Source: Arenibacter antarcticus (lineage in GTDB: Bacteria; Bacteroidota; Bacteroidia; Flavobacteriales; Flavobacteriaceae). From it: a stretch of 64,000 bases of DNA. The position numbers and the translations under genes were made by a program. Below the pieces are notes generated by a model. The model ran no database searches. It saw only the letters and a program-made list of their open reading frames with translations, and had not been told where the DNA came from. This document shows positions 1-9,219 of the stretch, in pieces (the first letter of the stretch is position 1; every line of letters begins with the position of its first letter). Where the stretch lies: positions 2,838,001 to 2,902,000 of the forward strand of contig NZ_CP166679.1 of assembly GCF_041320605.1 (NCBI RefSeq), read 5' to 3'.

Positions 1-1
1 C

Positions 2-1228
2 ATTTATCACGGATCCTTGCCGAAAGGGAACAATGGCCTGGGATTAATGCTATTAGGGGTTACTGGAAATCAGGTCTTGCCCGAGAAGGTATATCAAGAT
101 ATAAAAAATAAGACAATCCAACAGGTGAGGGGTACGGTACAGGCCGATATTCTCAAGGAAGACCAAGCACAGAATACCTGTATATTTTCTACCGAATTTG
201 CCCTAAGGTTAATGGGAGATGTGCAGGAATATTTTATAGATAACCAAGTGCGTAATTTTTATTCGGTATCTATTTCTGGATATCATATTGCTGAGGCAGG
301 TGCCAACCCTATTACCCAATTGGCATTTACCCTTGCAAACGGATTTACCTATGTGGAATATTACTTAAGTCGGGGAATGGACATTAATAAATTTGGTCCC
401 AATCTTTCTTTTTTCTTCTCTAACGGGATAGATCCCGAGTATGCGGTTATCGGAAGGGTGGCCAGAAGGATATGGTCTAAGGCAATGCGTTTAAAATACG
501 GGGCAGATGCTAGGGCGCAGATGTTAAAATATCATATCCAGACTTCTGGGAGGAGCCTGCATGCCCAGGAGATAGATTTTAACGATATTAGAACAACATT
601 ACAAGCACTGTATGCAATATACGACAACTGTAACTCCTTGCATACCAATGCTTATGATGAAGCAATAACTACTCCTACGGAGGAATCTGTTCGTAGGGCC
701 ATGGCTATACAATTGATCATAAACAAGGAATTGGGGCTTGCAAAGAACGAAAATCCTCTACAAGGGTCATTTATAATTGAGGAATTGACGGATCTGGTAG
801 AATCTGCGGTGTTGATGGAATTTGATCGGATCACGGAACGCGGGGGAGTTCTGGGGGCAATGGAGACCATGTACCAACGCTCCAAAATTCAAGAGGAAAG
901 TCTCTATTACGAAACTCTGAAACACAATGGCAAATATCCTATAATTGGGGTGAATACCTACCTAAGTGCTAAAGGCTCTCCAACCATTTTACCTGTAGAA
1001 GTGATAAGGGCCACCGAGGAGGAGAAACAAGATCAAATCCAGACCCTTGAAAATTTACATAGTATGAACAAAGAGGTTTCCCAAACTAAATTAGAAGCCC
1101 TTCAACATGCGGCCATTAAAAATGAAAATATATTTGAATACCTAATGGAGGTGACCAAGTATTGTTCCTTAGGGCAAATTACCAAAGCCCTGTATGAGGT
1201 GGGCGGACAATATAGGAGAAATATGTAG
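2..1228 (+). CDS. icmF: Fused isobutyryl-CoA mutase IcmF, C-terminal part (5' truncated by window)
   Basis: This is the 3' end of a B12-dependent acyl-CoA mutase. The reading frame is open from base 2, so the real start lies outside the window. It shows the mutase TIM-barrel signatures [14 protein letters not shown] and [17 protein letters not shown], the second being the form seen in IcmF rather than in ordinary methylmalonyl-CoA mutase. The C-terminal tail after NTYL is also IcmF-like. The family interconverts isobutyryl-CoA and butyryl-CoA (some members also act on pivalyl-CoA) and carries a B12 domain and a G-protein chaperone domain upstream, not visible here. The remaining 408 residues cover most of the mutase domain. 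A methylmalonyl-CoA mutase subunit is the alternative reading. Confidence 0.85.
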   Translation: MYHGSLPKGNNGLGLMLLGVTGNQVLPEKVYQDIKNKTIQQVRGTVQADILKEDQAQNTCIFSTEFALRLMGDVQEYFIDNQVRNFYSVSISGYHIAEAGANPITQLAFTLANGFTYVEYYLSRGMDINKFGPNLSFFFSNGIDPEYAVIGRVARRIWSKAMRLKYGADARAQMLKYHIQTSGRSLHAQEIDFNDIRTTLQALYAIYDNCNSLHTNAYDEAITTPTEESVRRAMAIQLIINKELGLAKNENPLQGSFIIEELTDLVESAVLMEFDRITERGGVLGAMETMYQRSKIQEESLYYETLKHNGKYPIIGVNTYLSAKGSPTILPVEVIRATEEEKQDQIQTLENLHSMNKEVSQTKLEALQHAAIKNENIFEYLMEVTKYCSLGQITKALYEVGGQYRRNM

Positions 1229-1310
1229 GATGGAATGCTTGGATATTGGAATTCAGCTTGGTTCAAGACCTATCTGTGGCGGTTTCCTAAAAGCAGCTAA
1301 AAACGGGTGA

Positions 1311-1333
1311 CACAATTGTAATTTACAGTTGTG
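1311..1333. promoter_or_regulatory. 23-bp near-perfect palindrome after icmF
   Basis: Arms CACAATTGTAA and TTACAGTTGTG flank one central T, with a single mismatched pair. It lies 83 bases after the icmF stop. It has no loop suited to a terminator and no T-run directly after it, so it looks more like a protein-binding site. Function is not known. Confidence 0.35.
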
Positions 1334-1470
1334 CTCGCGGGGGTTTCTTCTTTTGCGGATTGACGATAATTTTTGCTTAAACACAACAATTAGTCCTGAT
1401 CCGCTTTATGGCCCTTTGTTTATTTAAGTTTTCAGAAATTGAAATCTGGGATAGTCTTGAAATTAAAAAT

Positions 1471-1863
1471 TTAACGCCTCATTGATCGTCTCCAAACCTT
1501 GTACATCCGCCTAAAACTTTTGATTTCGCTACGCAGAAGATTTAAATATTCTTTTTCCTTTACCCCGTCTTTTTCCAATCCAATACAATAAGAGTTGATG
1601 TTCTTAATAATAATATTGATAAAAGTGGCACTTCTCATTCTTACATCGTAAGATTCTGATTGTTCTGCCGCTGCAATTTGTTGGGGTATTAAAATGGAGT
1701 CTGTCAATAAAGAATCGGCAATATTATCGCGCAAGCTGTTGGATTGATATAATTTCAACAAATCTTTGTTATAGGAAACATAGGACGCAATCTCCCTACT
1801 CATATGTAAGAGGTCCAGTGATTTGCGATAAATAGGAATCGAACTAAGGTTTTTATAGGGCAT
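1471..1863 (-). CDS. Small helical protein, resembles four-helix-bundle (S23/Avd-like) proteins
   Basis: 130 residues, predicted almost entirely helical and rich in Ser, Arg and Lys. The opening IPIYRKSLDLLHMSREIASY recalls the first helix of the bacterial four-helix-bundle family that also includes 23S rRNA intervening-sequence proteins. No catalytic motif or signal peptide is visible. It stands alone, convergent with icmF and divergent from the Lrp regulator downstream in window order. The assignment to the four-helix family is by pattern only; otherwise it is a conserved-looking hypothetical. Confidence 0.5.
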   Translation of the reverse strand: MPYKNLSSIPIYRKSLDLLHMSREIASYVSYNKDLLKLYQSNSLRDNIADSLLTDSILIPQQIAAAEQSESYDVRMRSATFINIIIKNINSYCIGLEKDGVKEKEYLNLLRSEIKSFRRMYKVWRRSMRR

Positions 1864-1982
1864 TTTTAGTATAACAGCATTAATTATATAAAATTACATT
1901 GAATTTTACGAAAATGGATTTGGATTGTATGGTAAAAGTGTAATTTAGCTATCGGAAACAAATATTATTAATCAATTTTACT

Positions 1983-2435
1983 TTGAAAACAAAGATAGAC
2001 GTCCTTAATTGGAAGATTTTAAAATTTCTTCAAGAAAATGCCCGTGAATCTTTCGCAAATATCGGAAGGAAAGTAGGCTTAACGGCCCCGGCTGTTGGTG
2101 AGCGTGTGAAGAAGATGGAAGACATCGGGATTATCTCTGGATATAAGGCGGTCGTGTCCCATTCTCATACGGGATATCAACTTAAGGCAATCATTACATT
2201 GCGTGCCTTTATGGGGAAATTAAAGCCGTTTTTGGAGGCGGTCAATTCTTTTGAGGAGGTGATAAATTGCTATCGGATCACAGGGAATGAGAATATCATA
2301 ATGATGGTCGTATTAAAGGATCAATTTCACCTAGAGAAATTTATTGATAAACTTATTCAATATGGGGAAACAAGAACCCATATTGTCCTTTCGGATGTAG
2401 TTTCCAATGCCCCTATCAAAAAAAGGGATATTTAG
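1983..2435 (+). CDS. Lrp/AsnC family transcriptional regulator
   Basis: 150 residues with the Lrp layout: N-terminal winged helix-turn-helix (DVLNWKILKFLQENAR ... LTAPAVGERVKKMEDIGII) followed by a ligand-sensing RAM domain (YRITGNENIIMMVVLKD). Such proteins bind amino acids or related small molecules and control nearby or distant metabolic genes. The start is TTG at 1983, placed directly before the first helix; no better ATG exists. Its target cannot be read from the context: the neighbours are a small helical protein and a barrel-BCCT-Usp run. Confidence 0.85.
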   Translation: MKTKIDVLNWKILKFLQENARESFANIGRKVGLTAPAVGERVKKMEDIGIISGYKAVVSHSHTGYQLKAIITLRAFMGKLKPFLEAVNSFEEVINCYRITGNENIIMMVVLKDQFHLEKFIDKLIQYGETRTHIVLSDVVSNAPIKKRDI

Positions 2436-2707
2436 AGAAATTTCCAGATAACTGCAATTAAAAACTTAGAGACCGCTAAATAAATACTTATCTTTAGAGA
2501 GTATGAGTATTGGGACGACCTATTCATGGGTCAGTGGATCCAATCCTAACCTGCTTCACAGCTGTTTCGGCGAATTCTGATATGGATTAAATCGATGCCA
2601 GGGCATAAGGCTAATATTCAATAGCTAAAAAATAGTCAACTAGGATAAAGTTGATCTAAAGGGGGAATAAGCAGTTAACTACTGCCTCTATTTTTTTAAA
2701 TCGCATT

Positions 2708-3859
2708 ATGTTAGATAAAGTTACCCATATACAATTCAGAAAGTCTTTGTGCTTTGCACTTTTGGCCTTGTTGCTGGCATTCCCTATTATGGCGCAAGAA
2801 AAACCTGAACTTAAAATTGGCGGGGCATTGCGTTTCAATTATAACTTGTCCTCTTGGAAAGAGGGTCAGAAAAAACGTGGAGGAGATTTTGGCTATGATA
2901 TGTTCAGGATAAATGTCGAAGCTGCCTATAAAGGGATATTTTTGAACGCCGAATACAGATTGTATTCTAATGATTTTGGAGGCGGATTCTTAAAGCAGGG
3001 ATGGGTAGGTTACTATTTTAATGAATTAGATCAAATTCATATTGGTTTAACCCAGGTGCCTTTTGGAATTCAACAGTACAATTCTCACAACTGGTTTTTC
3101 AACCTGTCCTATTATATGGGATTGGAAGATGACCATGATATGGGTGTGAAATACATACATGCAGGAGAGAAATTTGAATATCAACTTGCATTCTTCAAAA
3201 ATGCGGAAGAATTGAGATTTGGCAATAATTCCGAAACTTCCCCAAATCGATATTCTTATGATATCACAGGTAGAAACAAAGAGGTAAATCAATTCAACGG
3301 AAAATTTATCTACAAATTTGGAATAGATTCGGCAAGTAGATTGGGTATTTCCATGGAATATGGTGGCCTCTATAATCTTGATACCGAAGAAATGGGAGAT
3401 CACAAAGCTTTTGCAGCACATTACGAAATAACCAAAGGGAAATGGAGTGGAAAAGCACAATTTATTACTGCTTCACATAACCCAGCCAATGCCGAAGGAG
3501 AAGCTACTGAGGTTGTTAAAATGGGAGCCTATGGGGCGTCTTATGAAGTTGCCTCCGATTTTAATATGTACTCTATGGCGATCTCCAGAAATGTTCCCGT
3601 AAATTTGGGGCCTGTTTCGAATTTACAGTTTTACAATGATTTTGGTTTTATGCAGAAAAAAGCCTCTGGATTTACCGATTCTTATATGAATGTAACTGGA
3701 GTATTAGTCTCTGCGGGAAGCTTATATATGTATATTGATTATGCCGCGGGCTACAATCATTCTTGGTTAGGTGGAAATTTTGTGGACGATTTCTCCAAAG
3801 GGGATCCAGATGCCAAATGGGAAGCACGGTTTAATATTAATATTGGTTACTATTTTTAG
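2708..3859 (+). CDS. Outer-membrane porin-like beta-barrel protein upstream of BCCT transporter
   Basis: 383 residues with a signal peptide (hydrophobic FALLALLLAFPIMA, cleavage after MAQ at about residue 29) and alternating polar/aromatic strands ending in GYYF, a typical C-terminal aromatic for barrel assembly. It resembles phosphate-selective-porin-type barrels. Seventy bases separate it from a BCCT transporter on the same strand, so it may give the compatible solute a path across the outer membrane; that link is an inference. Substrate is not readable from the sequence. Confidence 0.65.
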   Translation: MLDKVTHIQFRKSLCFALLALLLAFPIMAQEKPELKIGGALRFNYNLSSWKEGQKKRGGDFGYDMFRINVEAAYKGIFLNAEYRLYSNDFGGGFLKQGWVGYYFNELDQIHIGLTQVPFGIQQYNSHNWFFNLSYYMGLEDDHDMGVKYIHAGEKFEYQLAFFKNAEELRFGNNSETSPNRYSYDITGRNKEVNQFNGKFIYKFGIDSASRLGISMEYGGLYNLDTEEMGDHKAFAAHYEITKGKWSGKAQFITASHNPANAEGEATEVVKMGAYGASYEVASDFNMYSMAISRNVPVNLGPVSNLQFYNDFGFMQKKASGFTDSYMNVTGVLVSAGSLYMYIDYAAGYNHSWLGGNFVDDFSKGDPDAKWEARFNINIGYYF

Positions 3860-3873
3860 GGTTTATATATAAA

Positions 3874-3896
3874 ACCAAGGGTTTTAAACCCTTGGT
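3874..3896. terminator. Hairpin between barrel gene and BCCT gene
   Basis: Perfect inverted repeat ACCAAGGG/CCCTTGGT around TTTTAAA. No T-run follows, so it may reduce read-through or stabilise the 3' end of the barrel mRNA rather than stop transcription fully. Confidence 0.5.
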
Positions 3897-3928
3897 GCAA
3901 TTAATTACATTAACAAACAACATGCTTT

Positions 3929-5554
3929 ATGGCTAAGAAGATTATAAGAAGTGATGAGAAAAAATCCATTTTTGGATTGCAAGTGAATGGTCCAGTATTT
4001 TTTACATCGGCTATTATCATCATCATTATCATAACATTAACCCTGATGTTTAAAGTCGGGGCAGAAGAATATTTTACCGCTATCCAAGATTTTGTTGCAA
4101 AGCAGGCCGGTTGGTTTTTTATATTGAGCATAAATGTCTTTCTAATATTTATGATTTATCTGGCCTTCAGTAAATTTGGGCAGTTAAGAATTGGAGGGCA
4201 AAGTGCGAAACCCGAATTTAAAACCCTTTCATGGTTCGCGATGCTTTTTAGTGCGGGAATGGGAATTGGATTGTTGTTTTGGAGTATTTCAGAACCAATT
4301 TATCATTTTTTGAGTCCACCAATGGCAGAAGGGGGAACTGCTGAAGCAGCCAAGGAAGCCATGAAATTCACCTTTTTGCACTGGGGTTTTCACGCCTGGG
4401 CAGTGTATGCATTGGTAGGATTATCCCTAGCGTATTTTACTTATTCCCGCGGACTCCCGCTTACCATTAGGTCGGTTTTTTATCCTTTTTTAGGGGATAA
4501 AATTTACGGAAGAATTGGAGATGCCATAGATATCTTCGCTGTTCTCGCCACTGTATTTGGTCTTGCCACTTCTTTAGGGATGGGGGTGCAACAAATTGCT
4601 GCAGGATTAAATCACCTTTTTGATGTAGATAGTGGAGTGCAGACTCAAATTATATTAATTGTCGGAATCACGTTAGTGGCTACCGTCTCAGTTGTTTTGG
4701 GCGTAGATAAAGGAGTGAGAATTTTGAGTGAATGGAATATGAGAATAGCGGTGCTATTCCTTCTGGTAGTAGTGATATTAGGACCAACAATCTTTATTTT
4801 TAAATCCTTCTTGCAAAATACAGGGAATTATTTATCCAATTTTCTTGAAATTGCAACCTGGACAGAAAGTTTCACTGGCTCCAATTGGCAAAATGCATGG
4901 ACCCTTTTTTACTGGGGATGGTGGATTGCCTGGTCTCCTTTTGTAGGGATGTTTATTGCCCGTATTTCCAAAGGGCGTACCGTGCGTGAGTTTATTCTGG
5001 GAGTTTTAATAGTGCCTTCGATCGTTACTTTTTTTTGGATCTCAGCATTCGGAAGTACAGCGATACATGAGGCACTTCTTGGAGATGATACGATTGTAAA
5101 TGCTGTGAATGATAATGTTGCCACCGCCCTATTTGTATTTTTGGAAGATTATCCATTTTCATTTATTCTTAACATTATTGCCGTAATTTTAATTGCAGGA
5201 TTCTTTATCACTTCTTCAGATTCTGGATCTTTGGTGGTAGATAACTTAACGTCCGGAGGCAAATTAGATGCTCCTGTAGGGCAAAGAATCTTTTGGGCCC
5301 TTGCGGAAGGTAGTGTTGCAGCAGTTCTTCTAATCGGGGGGGGATTACAGGCGCTTCAAACAGCTACCATAGTTACGGGATTGCCCTTTGCGGTGATTTT
5401 AATAATTATGTGTTTTTCACTATACAAAGGTTTAAATGAAGACCTTCGGAAACTAAAAAAGCGGGAATCTCAAAAAGAACTCGAAAATTACGAGGAAATA
5501 GTTTCTACAATCGTTAAAAAACGAAATACTAATCAGCAAACTAACATTAAATAA
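3929..5554 (+). CDS. BCCT family betaine/choline/carnitine-type transporter
   Basis: 541 residues with twelve predicted membrane helices. The GMGIG stretch followed by LLFWSISEP is in the first substrate helix, and the Trp-rich signature FYWGWWIAWSPFVGMFIARIS is diagnostic of BCCT carriers. GMGIG is the form found in sodium-coupled members, so Na+ symport of a quaternary ammonium solute such as glycine betaine is likely. The basic C-terminal tail after about residue 505 is long and charged, as in osmosensing relatives. It is followed after 8 bases by a universal stress protein, suggesting one osmotic-stress transcription unit. Confidence 0.9.
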   Translation: MAKKIIRSDEKKSIFGLQVNGPVFFTSAIIIIIIITLTLMFKVGAEEYFTAIQDFVAKQAGWFFILSINVFLIFMIYLAFSKFGQLRIGGQSAKPEFKTLSWFAMLFSAGMGIGLLFWSISEPIYHFLSPPMAEGGTAEAAKEAMKFTFLHWGFHAWAVYALVGLSLAYFTYSRGLPLTIRSVFYPFLGDKIYGRIGDAIDIFAVLATVFGLATSLGMGVQQIAAGLNHLFDVDSGVQTQIILIVGITLVATVSVVLGVDKGVRILSEWNMRIAVLFLLVVVILGPTIFIFKSFLQNTGNYLSNFLEIATWTESFTGSNWQNAWTLFYWGWWIAWSPFVGMFIARISKGRTVREFILGVLIVPSIVTFFWISAFGSTAIHEALLGDDTIVNAVNDNVATALFVFLEDYPFSFILNIIAVILIAGFFITSSDSGSLVVDNLTSGGKLDAPVGQRIFWALAEGSVAAVLLIGGGLQALQTATIVTGLPFAVILIIMCFSLYKGLNEDLRKLKKRESQKELENYEEIVSTIVKKRNTNQQTNIK

Positions 5555-5562
5555 TTCTACTA

Positions 5563-6420
5563 ATGACTGAAATAAAAAACATCTTGGTCGCCTTAGACCT
5601 TTCAGATATAGATAGCACCCTAATTGAGTATGCATCATTTCTTGCTGACACTCTCAAGGTTGATAAGGTGTACTTTGTGCATAATATTAAAAAATATGAG
5701 ATCTCAGAATTATTTGAGGAACAGTTAAAGGATATTAACCTTGACGAAGTAATTGGGGATGAGTTAAATGAAAAGGTAGAGGAAAAATTCACCTCTTCAA
5801 CAGCATGGGAAGTTCTTATTTCAGAAGATCCTTATTCCGAGTCCCTTATCAATTATATTGTCAATAAATATGAGGTTCAACTCGCTTTAATTGGGAATAA
5901 GAACAGATCAAAAGGTACCGGAGTCGTTAGTGGGAAATTATTGCGTCTGCTTAAATGTCATATTTTGTCTATTCCAAATAATTCGAAACCCGATATTGCC
6001 AATATCTGGGTGGGAACAGATTTTTCAAGCGCTTCCAAAAAGGTTTTTGATTTGGCTGAAAACTTACAGAGCGCCACAGCGGCTAAAGTAAATGCGGTGC
6101 ATGTATACAACGTGCCGCTTCAGTTCTCTCCATATATTCCAAAAGAACATCTCGATAAGAGGATAGAAAATCATTTAAAGGTGAAATATGAGAAATTAAT
6201 AAAAAAGATTGGATACAAGGGAGAACTAACTTCAGAAATTATTCCAGGAAGGGAGAACGGGGTTGCAGAAAAACTGCGAACCAAAGCTAATACTTCCAAG
6301 GTAGATCTTATCATTGTTGGTGACAAAGGCAGAAACACCTTCTCTTCCTTGCTCGTAGGAAGCGTTACCGAGGAGCTTTTTAATCAGGATCTTGAAGTAC
6401 CCTTATGGATCGTTAAGTAA
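5563..6420 (+). CDS. Tandem universal stress protein (two UspA domains)
   Basis: 285 residues forming two UspA folds. The second domain keeps the nucleotide-binding pattern G-x2-G-x9-G-S (GDKGRNTFSSLLVGS near the C-terminus); the first has a degraded version (GNKNRSKGTGVVSGK). Both start with the usual ILVALDLS or IWVGTDFS strand. Placed 8 bases after the BCCT transporter, it probably belongs to the same mRNA and may act in osmotic or general stress. Whether it binds ATP is inferred from the motif only. Confidence 0.88.
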   Translation: MTEIKNILVALDLSDIDSTLIEYASFLADTLKVDKVYFVHNIKKYEISELFEEQLKDINLDEVIGDELNEKVEEKFTSSTAWEVLISEDPYSESLINYIVNKYEVQLALIGNKNRSKGTGVVSGKLLRLLKCHILSIPNNSKPDIANIWVGTDFSSASKKVFDLAENLQSATAAKVNAVHVYNVPLQFSPYIPKEHLDKRIENHLKVKYEKLIKKIGYKGELTSEIIPGRENGVAEKLRTKANTSKVDLIIVGDKGRNTFSSLLVGSVTEELFNQDLEVPLWIVK

Positions 6421-6865
6421 ATATCTGAAAAATATGGTATTTAGGATCTTTGAGGATTTTACTGATAATTCCACGCCTTCCACACTTTCATCTCCTAGAC
6501 AGAATCCAAGATAAAATCGATTTATACAGGGGGTAGGTGATTGCAGGTTCAACAGGTATGACAGCCATTCCTTTTTTATATTGAATCGTTTTTATTGAAA
6601 AGGTCGATATTCAGGACCCTACTAATAAAAATGATCGATACGTAATAAGTGAATCAAAAGGAATAAAATTTCATCGATGTATCGATCTCTATAATTTTTT
6701 TAAGAAGGACCTATATTGTTTTGATGCTATAGTAATTATTGTTTTCTTTATTAAAGCAATTAATTTAGGTGCGACTTTTTTTTTAATGAATATATCCGTC
6801 AAGTACAACATAACTAATTTGCCTTGATTGATGGAAATTAATAATTTGGCTAGATATTTGATGCC
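6421..6865. other. Intergenic region, 445 bp, no gene seen
   Basis: AT-rich stretch with many stops in all frames. A possible weak promoter for the next gene lies near 6834-6850 (TTG ... TAATTTGG). Nothing else recognisable. Confidence 0.5.
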
Positions 6866-8287
6866 ATGAGATCTATGAGGAAATTTATTATACTACTGTT
6901 CCTAGGAACGGTCTTTTGCGTCAACGCTCAACAGTTTACCTTTAAAAAAGGGGTGGTTACCGATTCAATCGCGGTAAAAGATTCAATTTCCGAGAGTTTT
7001 TCCCTATTTCTTCCAACTGCCTTTGAGTTGGATAAAAATTGGCCCATCTTATTTATTTTTGATATGGAGGGGAAGGGTAGGCAGGCCTTAAGAATGTATA
7101 GGGAAGCAGCGGAAGATCAAGGTTTTATTTTGGCTGCATCCAATAATGTAAGTGATTCCCTCTCTACTTCGCAAAATATTATGATCACCGGGAGAATGTT
7201 AAATACGGTGATCAAACTTTTGCCAATTCATAAAAATAGAACCTATACTGCTGGATTTGGCGAAGGGGGACAATTTGCAAGTGTGTTACCCCTTTTCGTA
7301 AGGGGAATTACCGGAGTAATCTCTACTGGAGCTGCTTATCCGAATCTTGAAGTTTTGGATGCAAATCATGCGTCTTATTTTATCGGAATTATAGGAAAAG
7401 AAGATTTTGCATATCCGGATCTGTTGGTTACCATGAGTGCGTTCGATAAATTGAAAATTCCTAACGATCTATTGGTGTTTGATGGAGGTCATGAATGGCC
7501 GGAAAATAAGTATCTGAAAAATGCAATGGAAATATTGACTTTGTCGGCAATGGCTAAAGGACATTTGGAGACGGATGATCTGTATGTCGATAAAACCTAT
7601 AATCAAAATTTGGCAGAGCTTACAAGATTGATGAATTCAAATAAATCGTTGGAGGCCTTCGAGTTTTTAGAGGGAATGCAATCTATTTTTCGACTACATA
7701 AGGACGTGGATACTTTAAAAATTATAAAACGACAATTAAAAAGGGATAAGGTATTTAAAATCATGAAGCGTAATGAGAGCAATGCGATGCTAAAAGAAGC
7801 TTTTATTAAGGAAGATTATATTTATTATTTGGAGGAGGATATCGCAACCTATAACTATAAAAATCTCGGTTGGTGGACCTACCAGATGGAGGAACTTAAG
7901 AAATATGAAAAGAGCAAAATTCTTGCTGAGCGGCAAATGGGGAAGCGACTCCTAGGATTTATTAATGCCCTGATAGAAGATAATATTGATGTGTTGGAGG
8001 CCGAAAAAGAGATCGATTATGATGCTTTAAGCCTAGTTTGGATGCTGAAAACTATCACCCAGCCAAAGGAATATGATTATTATTTGAAAATTATTGCCAA
8101 GAGTGCGGAAGTAGAGGACTTTGGCACCTCTCTATTCTATTTGGAGGAATTATTGAAGAACGGATATACCGATAAGGCAAAATTGTACCAACTTGAAAAT
8201 ACTGCCCTCCTGAGAATTACCCCAGAGTTTAATCAAATTGTGGAAAAGTACCTTAAGGAAGCGCGCTATGAACCTATTGAAGATTAG
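6866..8287 (+). CDS. Secreted alpha/beta-hydrolase-like protein lacking the catalytic serine
   Basis: 473 residues with a signal peptide ending near VNAQ (residue 22). Residues 40-215 resemble polyhydroxybutyrate-depolymerase/dienelactone-type hydrolases: strand FLPTAF, ILFIFDMEG, the nucleophile elbow region TAGFGEGGQFAS and the His strand FDGGHEWP. At the elbow the family has G-x-S-x-G; here residues 130-134 read GFGEG, so the serine is replaced by Gly132, while His209 is kept. The C-terminal half (220-473) is helical and repeat-like, without a known domain. It is likely a non-catalytic relative or uses different chemistry. It stands alone on the plus strand. Confidence 0.6.
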   Translation: MRSMRKFIILLFLGTVFCVNAQQFTFKKGVVTDSIAVKDSISESFSLFLPTAFELDKNWPILFIFDMEGKGRQALRMYREAAEDQGFILAASNNVSDSLSTSQNIMITGRMLNTVIKLLPIHKNRTYTAGFGEGGQFASVLPLFVRGITGVISTGAAYPNLEVLDANHASYFIGIIGKEDFAYPDLLVTMSAFDKLKIPNDLLVFDGGHEWPENKYLKNAMEILTLSAMAKGHLETDDLYVDKTYNQNLAELTRLMNSNKSLEAFEFLEGMQSIFRLHKDVDTLKIIKRQLKRDKVFKIMKRNESNAMLKEAFIKEDYIYYLEEDIATYNYKNLGWWTYQMEELKKYEKSKILAERQMGKRLLGFINALIEDNIDVLEAEKEIDYDALSLVWMLKTITQPKEYDYYLKIIAKSAEVEDFGTSLFYLEELLKNGYTDKAKLYQLENTALLRITPEFNQIVEKYLKEARYEPIED

Positions 8288-8491
8288 TTAGATATAGGCA
8301 GTTTTCTGTTTAAGGGGTTTTTCCGGTAATTTATAACAACGCTTTGGATAAGAATTTTCCTATTACTTGTCCAGGGAATTCTAGTTTCAAGACTTTTTTG
8401 GCCTTCATATTGTTATTGACCCTTGGTATAGGGTTTATAGTTGAGGTGGGGTATATGTCCCAAATAGATTTATTTAAGCAAAAAAGATGTG

Positions 8492-8499
8492 TATTTTTG
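8492..8499 (+). promoter_or_regulatory. Bacteroidota -7 element TATTTTTG for the DUF1684 lipoprotein gene
   Basis: Exact match to TAnnTTTG, 17 bases before the ATG at 8516, with TTTA 19 bases upstream. Its place rules out the longer reading frame beginning at 8489. Confidence 0.5.
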
Positions 8500-8515
8500 C
8501 TATAAAAAGGGAGCT

Positions 8516-9157
8516 ATGTGGAGATTGACGTTGATTTCAATTATTTGTTTATTAGGTTGTAAGGAGAGCAAGAAGTATCACGATACCCAGCATACTAGTG
8601 AATTGGTAGCGAATGCTGGTGAGTTGACCGATGTTTTTCAATTTCAGGATAAATTGAACAGGGAATTCAAGAACCCAGAAACTTCGCCATTACCAGATCG
8701 ATATCGAAAGAACTTTACAAGTTTAGATTTTTTTGTTCCAGATAGTACGTATCGGATTACAGCAAAATTTACTAGAACTCCAGAGGCCTTGCCTTTTTTT
8801 ATGCCTACAACCACTGGTGGAAAAACAGAGGAACTGGTTTATGCAATAATCAATTTTCAACTGAATGGAAAGGAACATGAATTGGAAGTATATCAAAACA
8901 CCGAATTAATACAACAGGCGCAATATAAAGACTATCTTTTCTTGCCATTTTCCGATCTTACCAATGGGGAGGAAACTTATGGGGGCGGAAGATATTTGGA
9001 CTTGCGAATTCCCGAAGGGAATACTATTGTGTTAGATTTCAACAAGGCCTACAACCCTTATTGTGCTTATAACGCAAAATATTCCTGTCCCGTTGTTCCT
9101 AAACAAAACAGGTTGGACACCCACATTAGTGCTGGGGTAAAGACGTTTTCCAACTAA
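8516..9157 (+). CDS. DUF1684 domain lipoprotein
   Basis: 213 residues. The start at 8516 gives a short lipoprotein signal with lipobox LLGC (Cys at about residue 15) and a purine-rich AAAGGGAG before the ATG. The body carries the DUF1684 pattern: LDFFVPDSTYRI, FMPTTTGGKTEELV, YLFLPFSDLTNGEETYGGGRY and the C-terminal NPYCAYNAKYSCPVVP. Members of this family have no settled function. A strong bidirectional terminator follows, so it is a single-gene unit. Confidence 0.8.
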   Translation: MWRLTLISIICLLGCKESKKYHDTQHTSELVANAGELTDVFQFQDKLNREFKNPETSPLPDRYRKNFTSLDFFVPDSTYRITAKFTRTPEALPFFMPTTTGGKTEELVYAIINFQLNGKEHELEVYQNTELIQQAQYKDYLFLPFSDLTNGEETYGGGRYLDLRIPEGNTIVLDFNKAYNPYCAYNAKYSCPVVPKQNRLDTHISAGVKTFSN

Positions 9158-9160
9158 CAA

Positions 9161-9200
9161 AATAAAAGGTCTGATCATCATGTTGATCAGACCTTTTATT
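9161..9200. terminator. Bidirectional terminator, 17-bp perfect stem
   Basis: Arms 9161-9177 and 9184-9200 are exact reverse complements around TCATGT, with A-rich and T-rich flanks. It separates the convergent DUF1684 and porin genes and can serve both. Confidence 0.85.
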
Positions 9201-9219
9201 TATAAGATTTGTCTTTCTG

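Noticed and set aside
8489-8515. Longer start for the DUF1684 gene
   Set aside because: It begins over the -7 element and would hide the lipoprotein signal.
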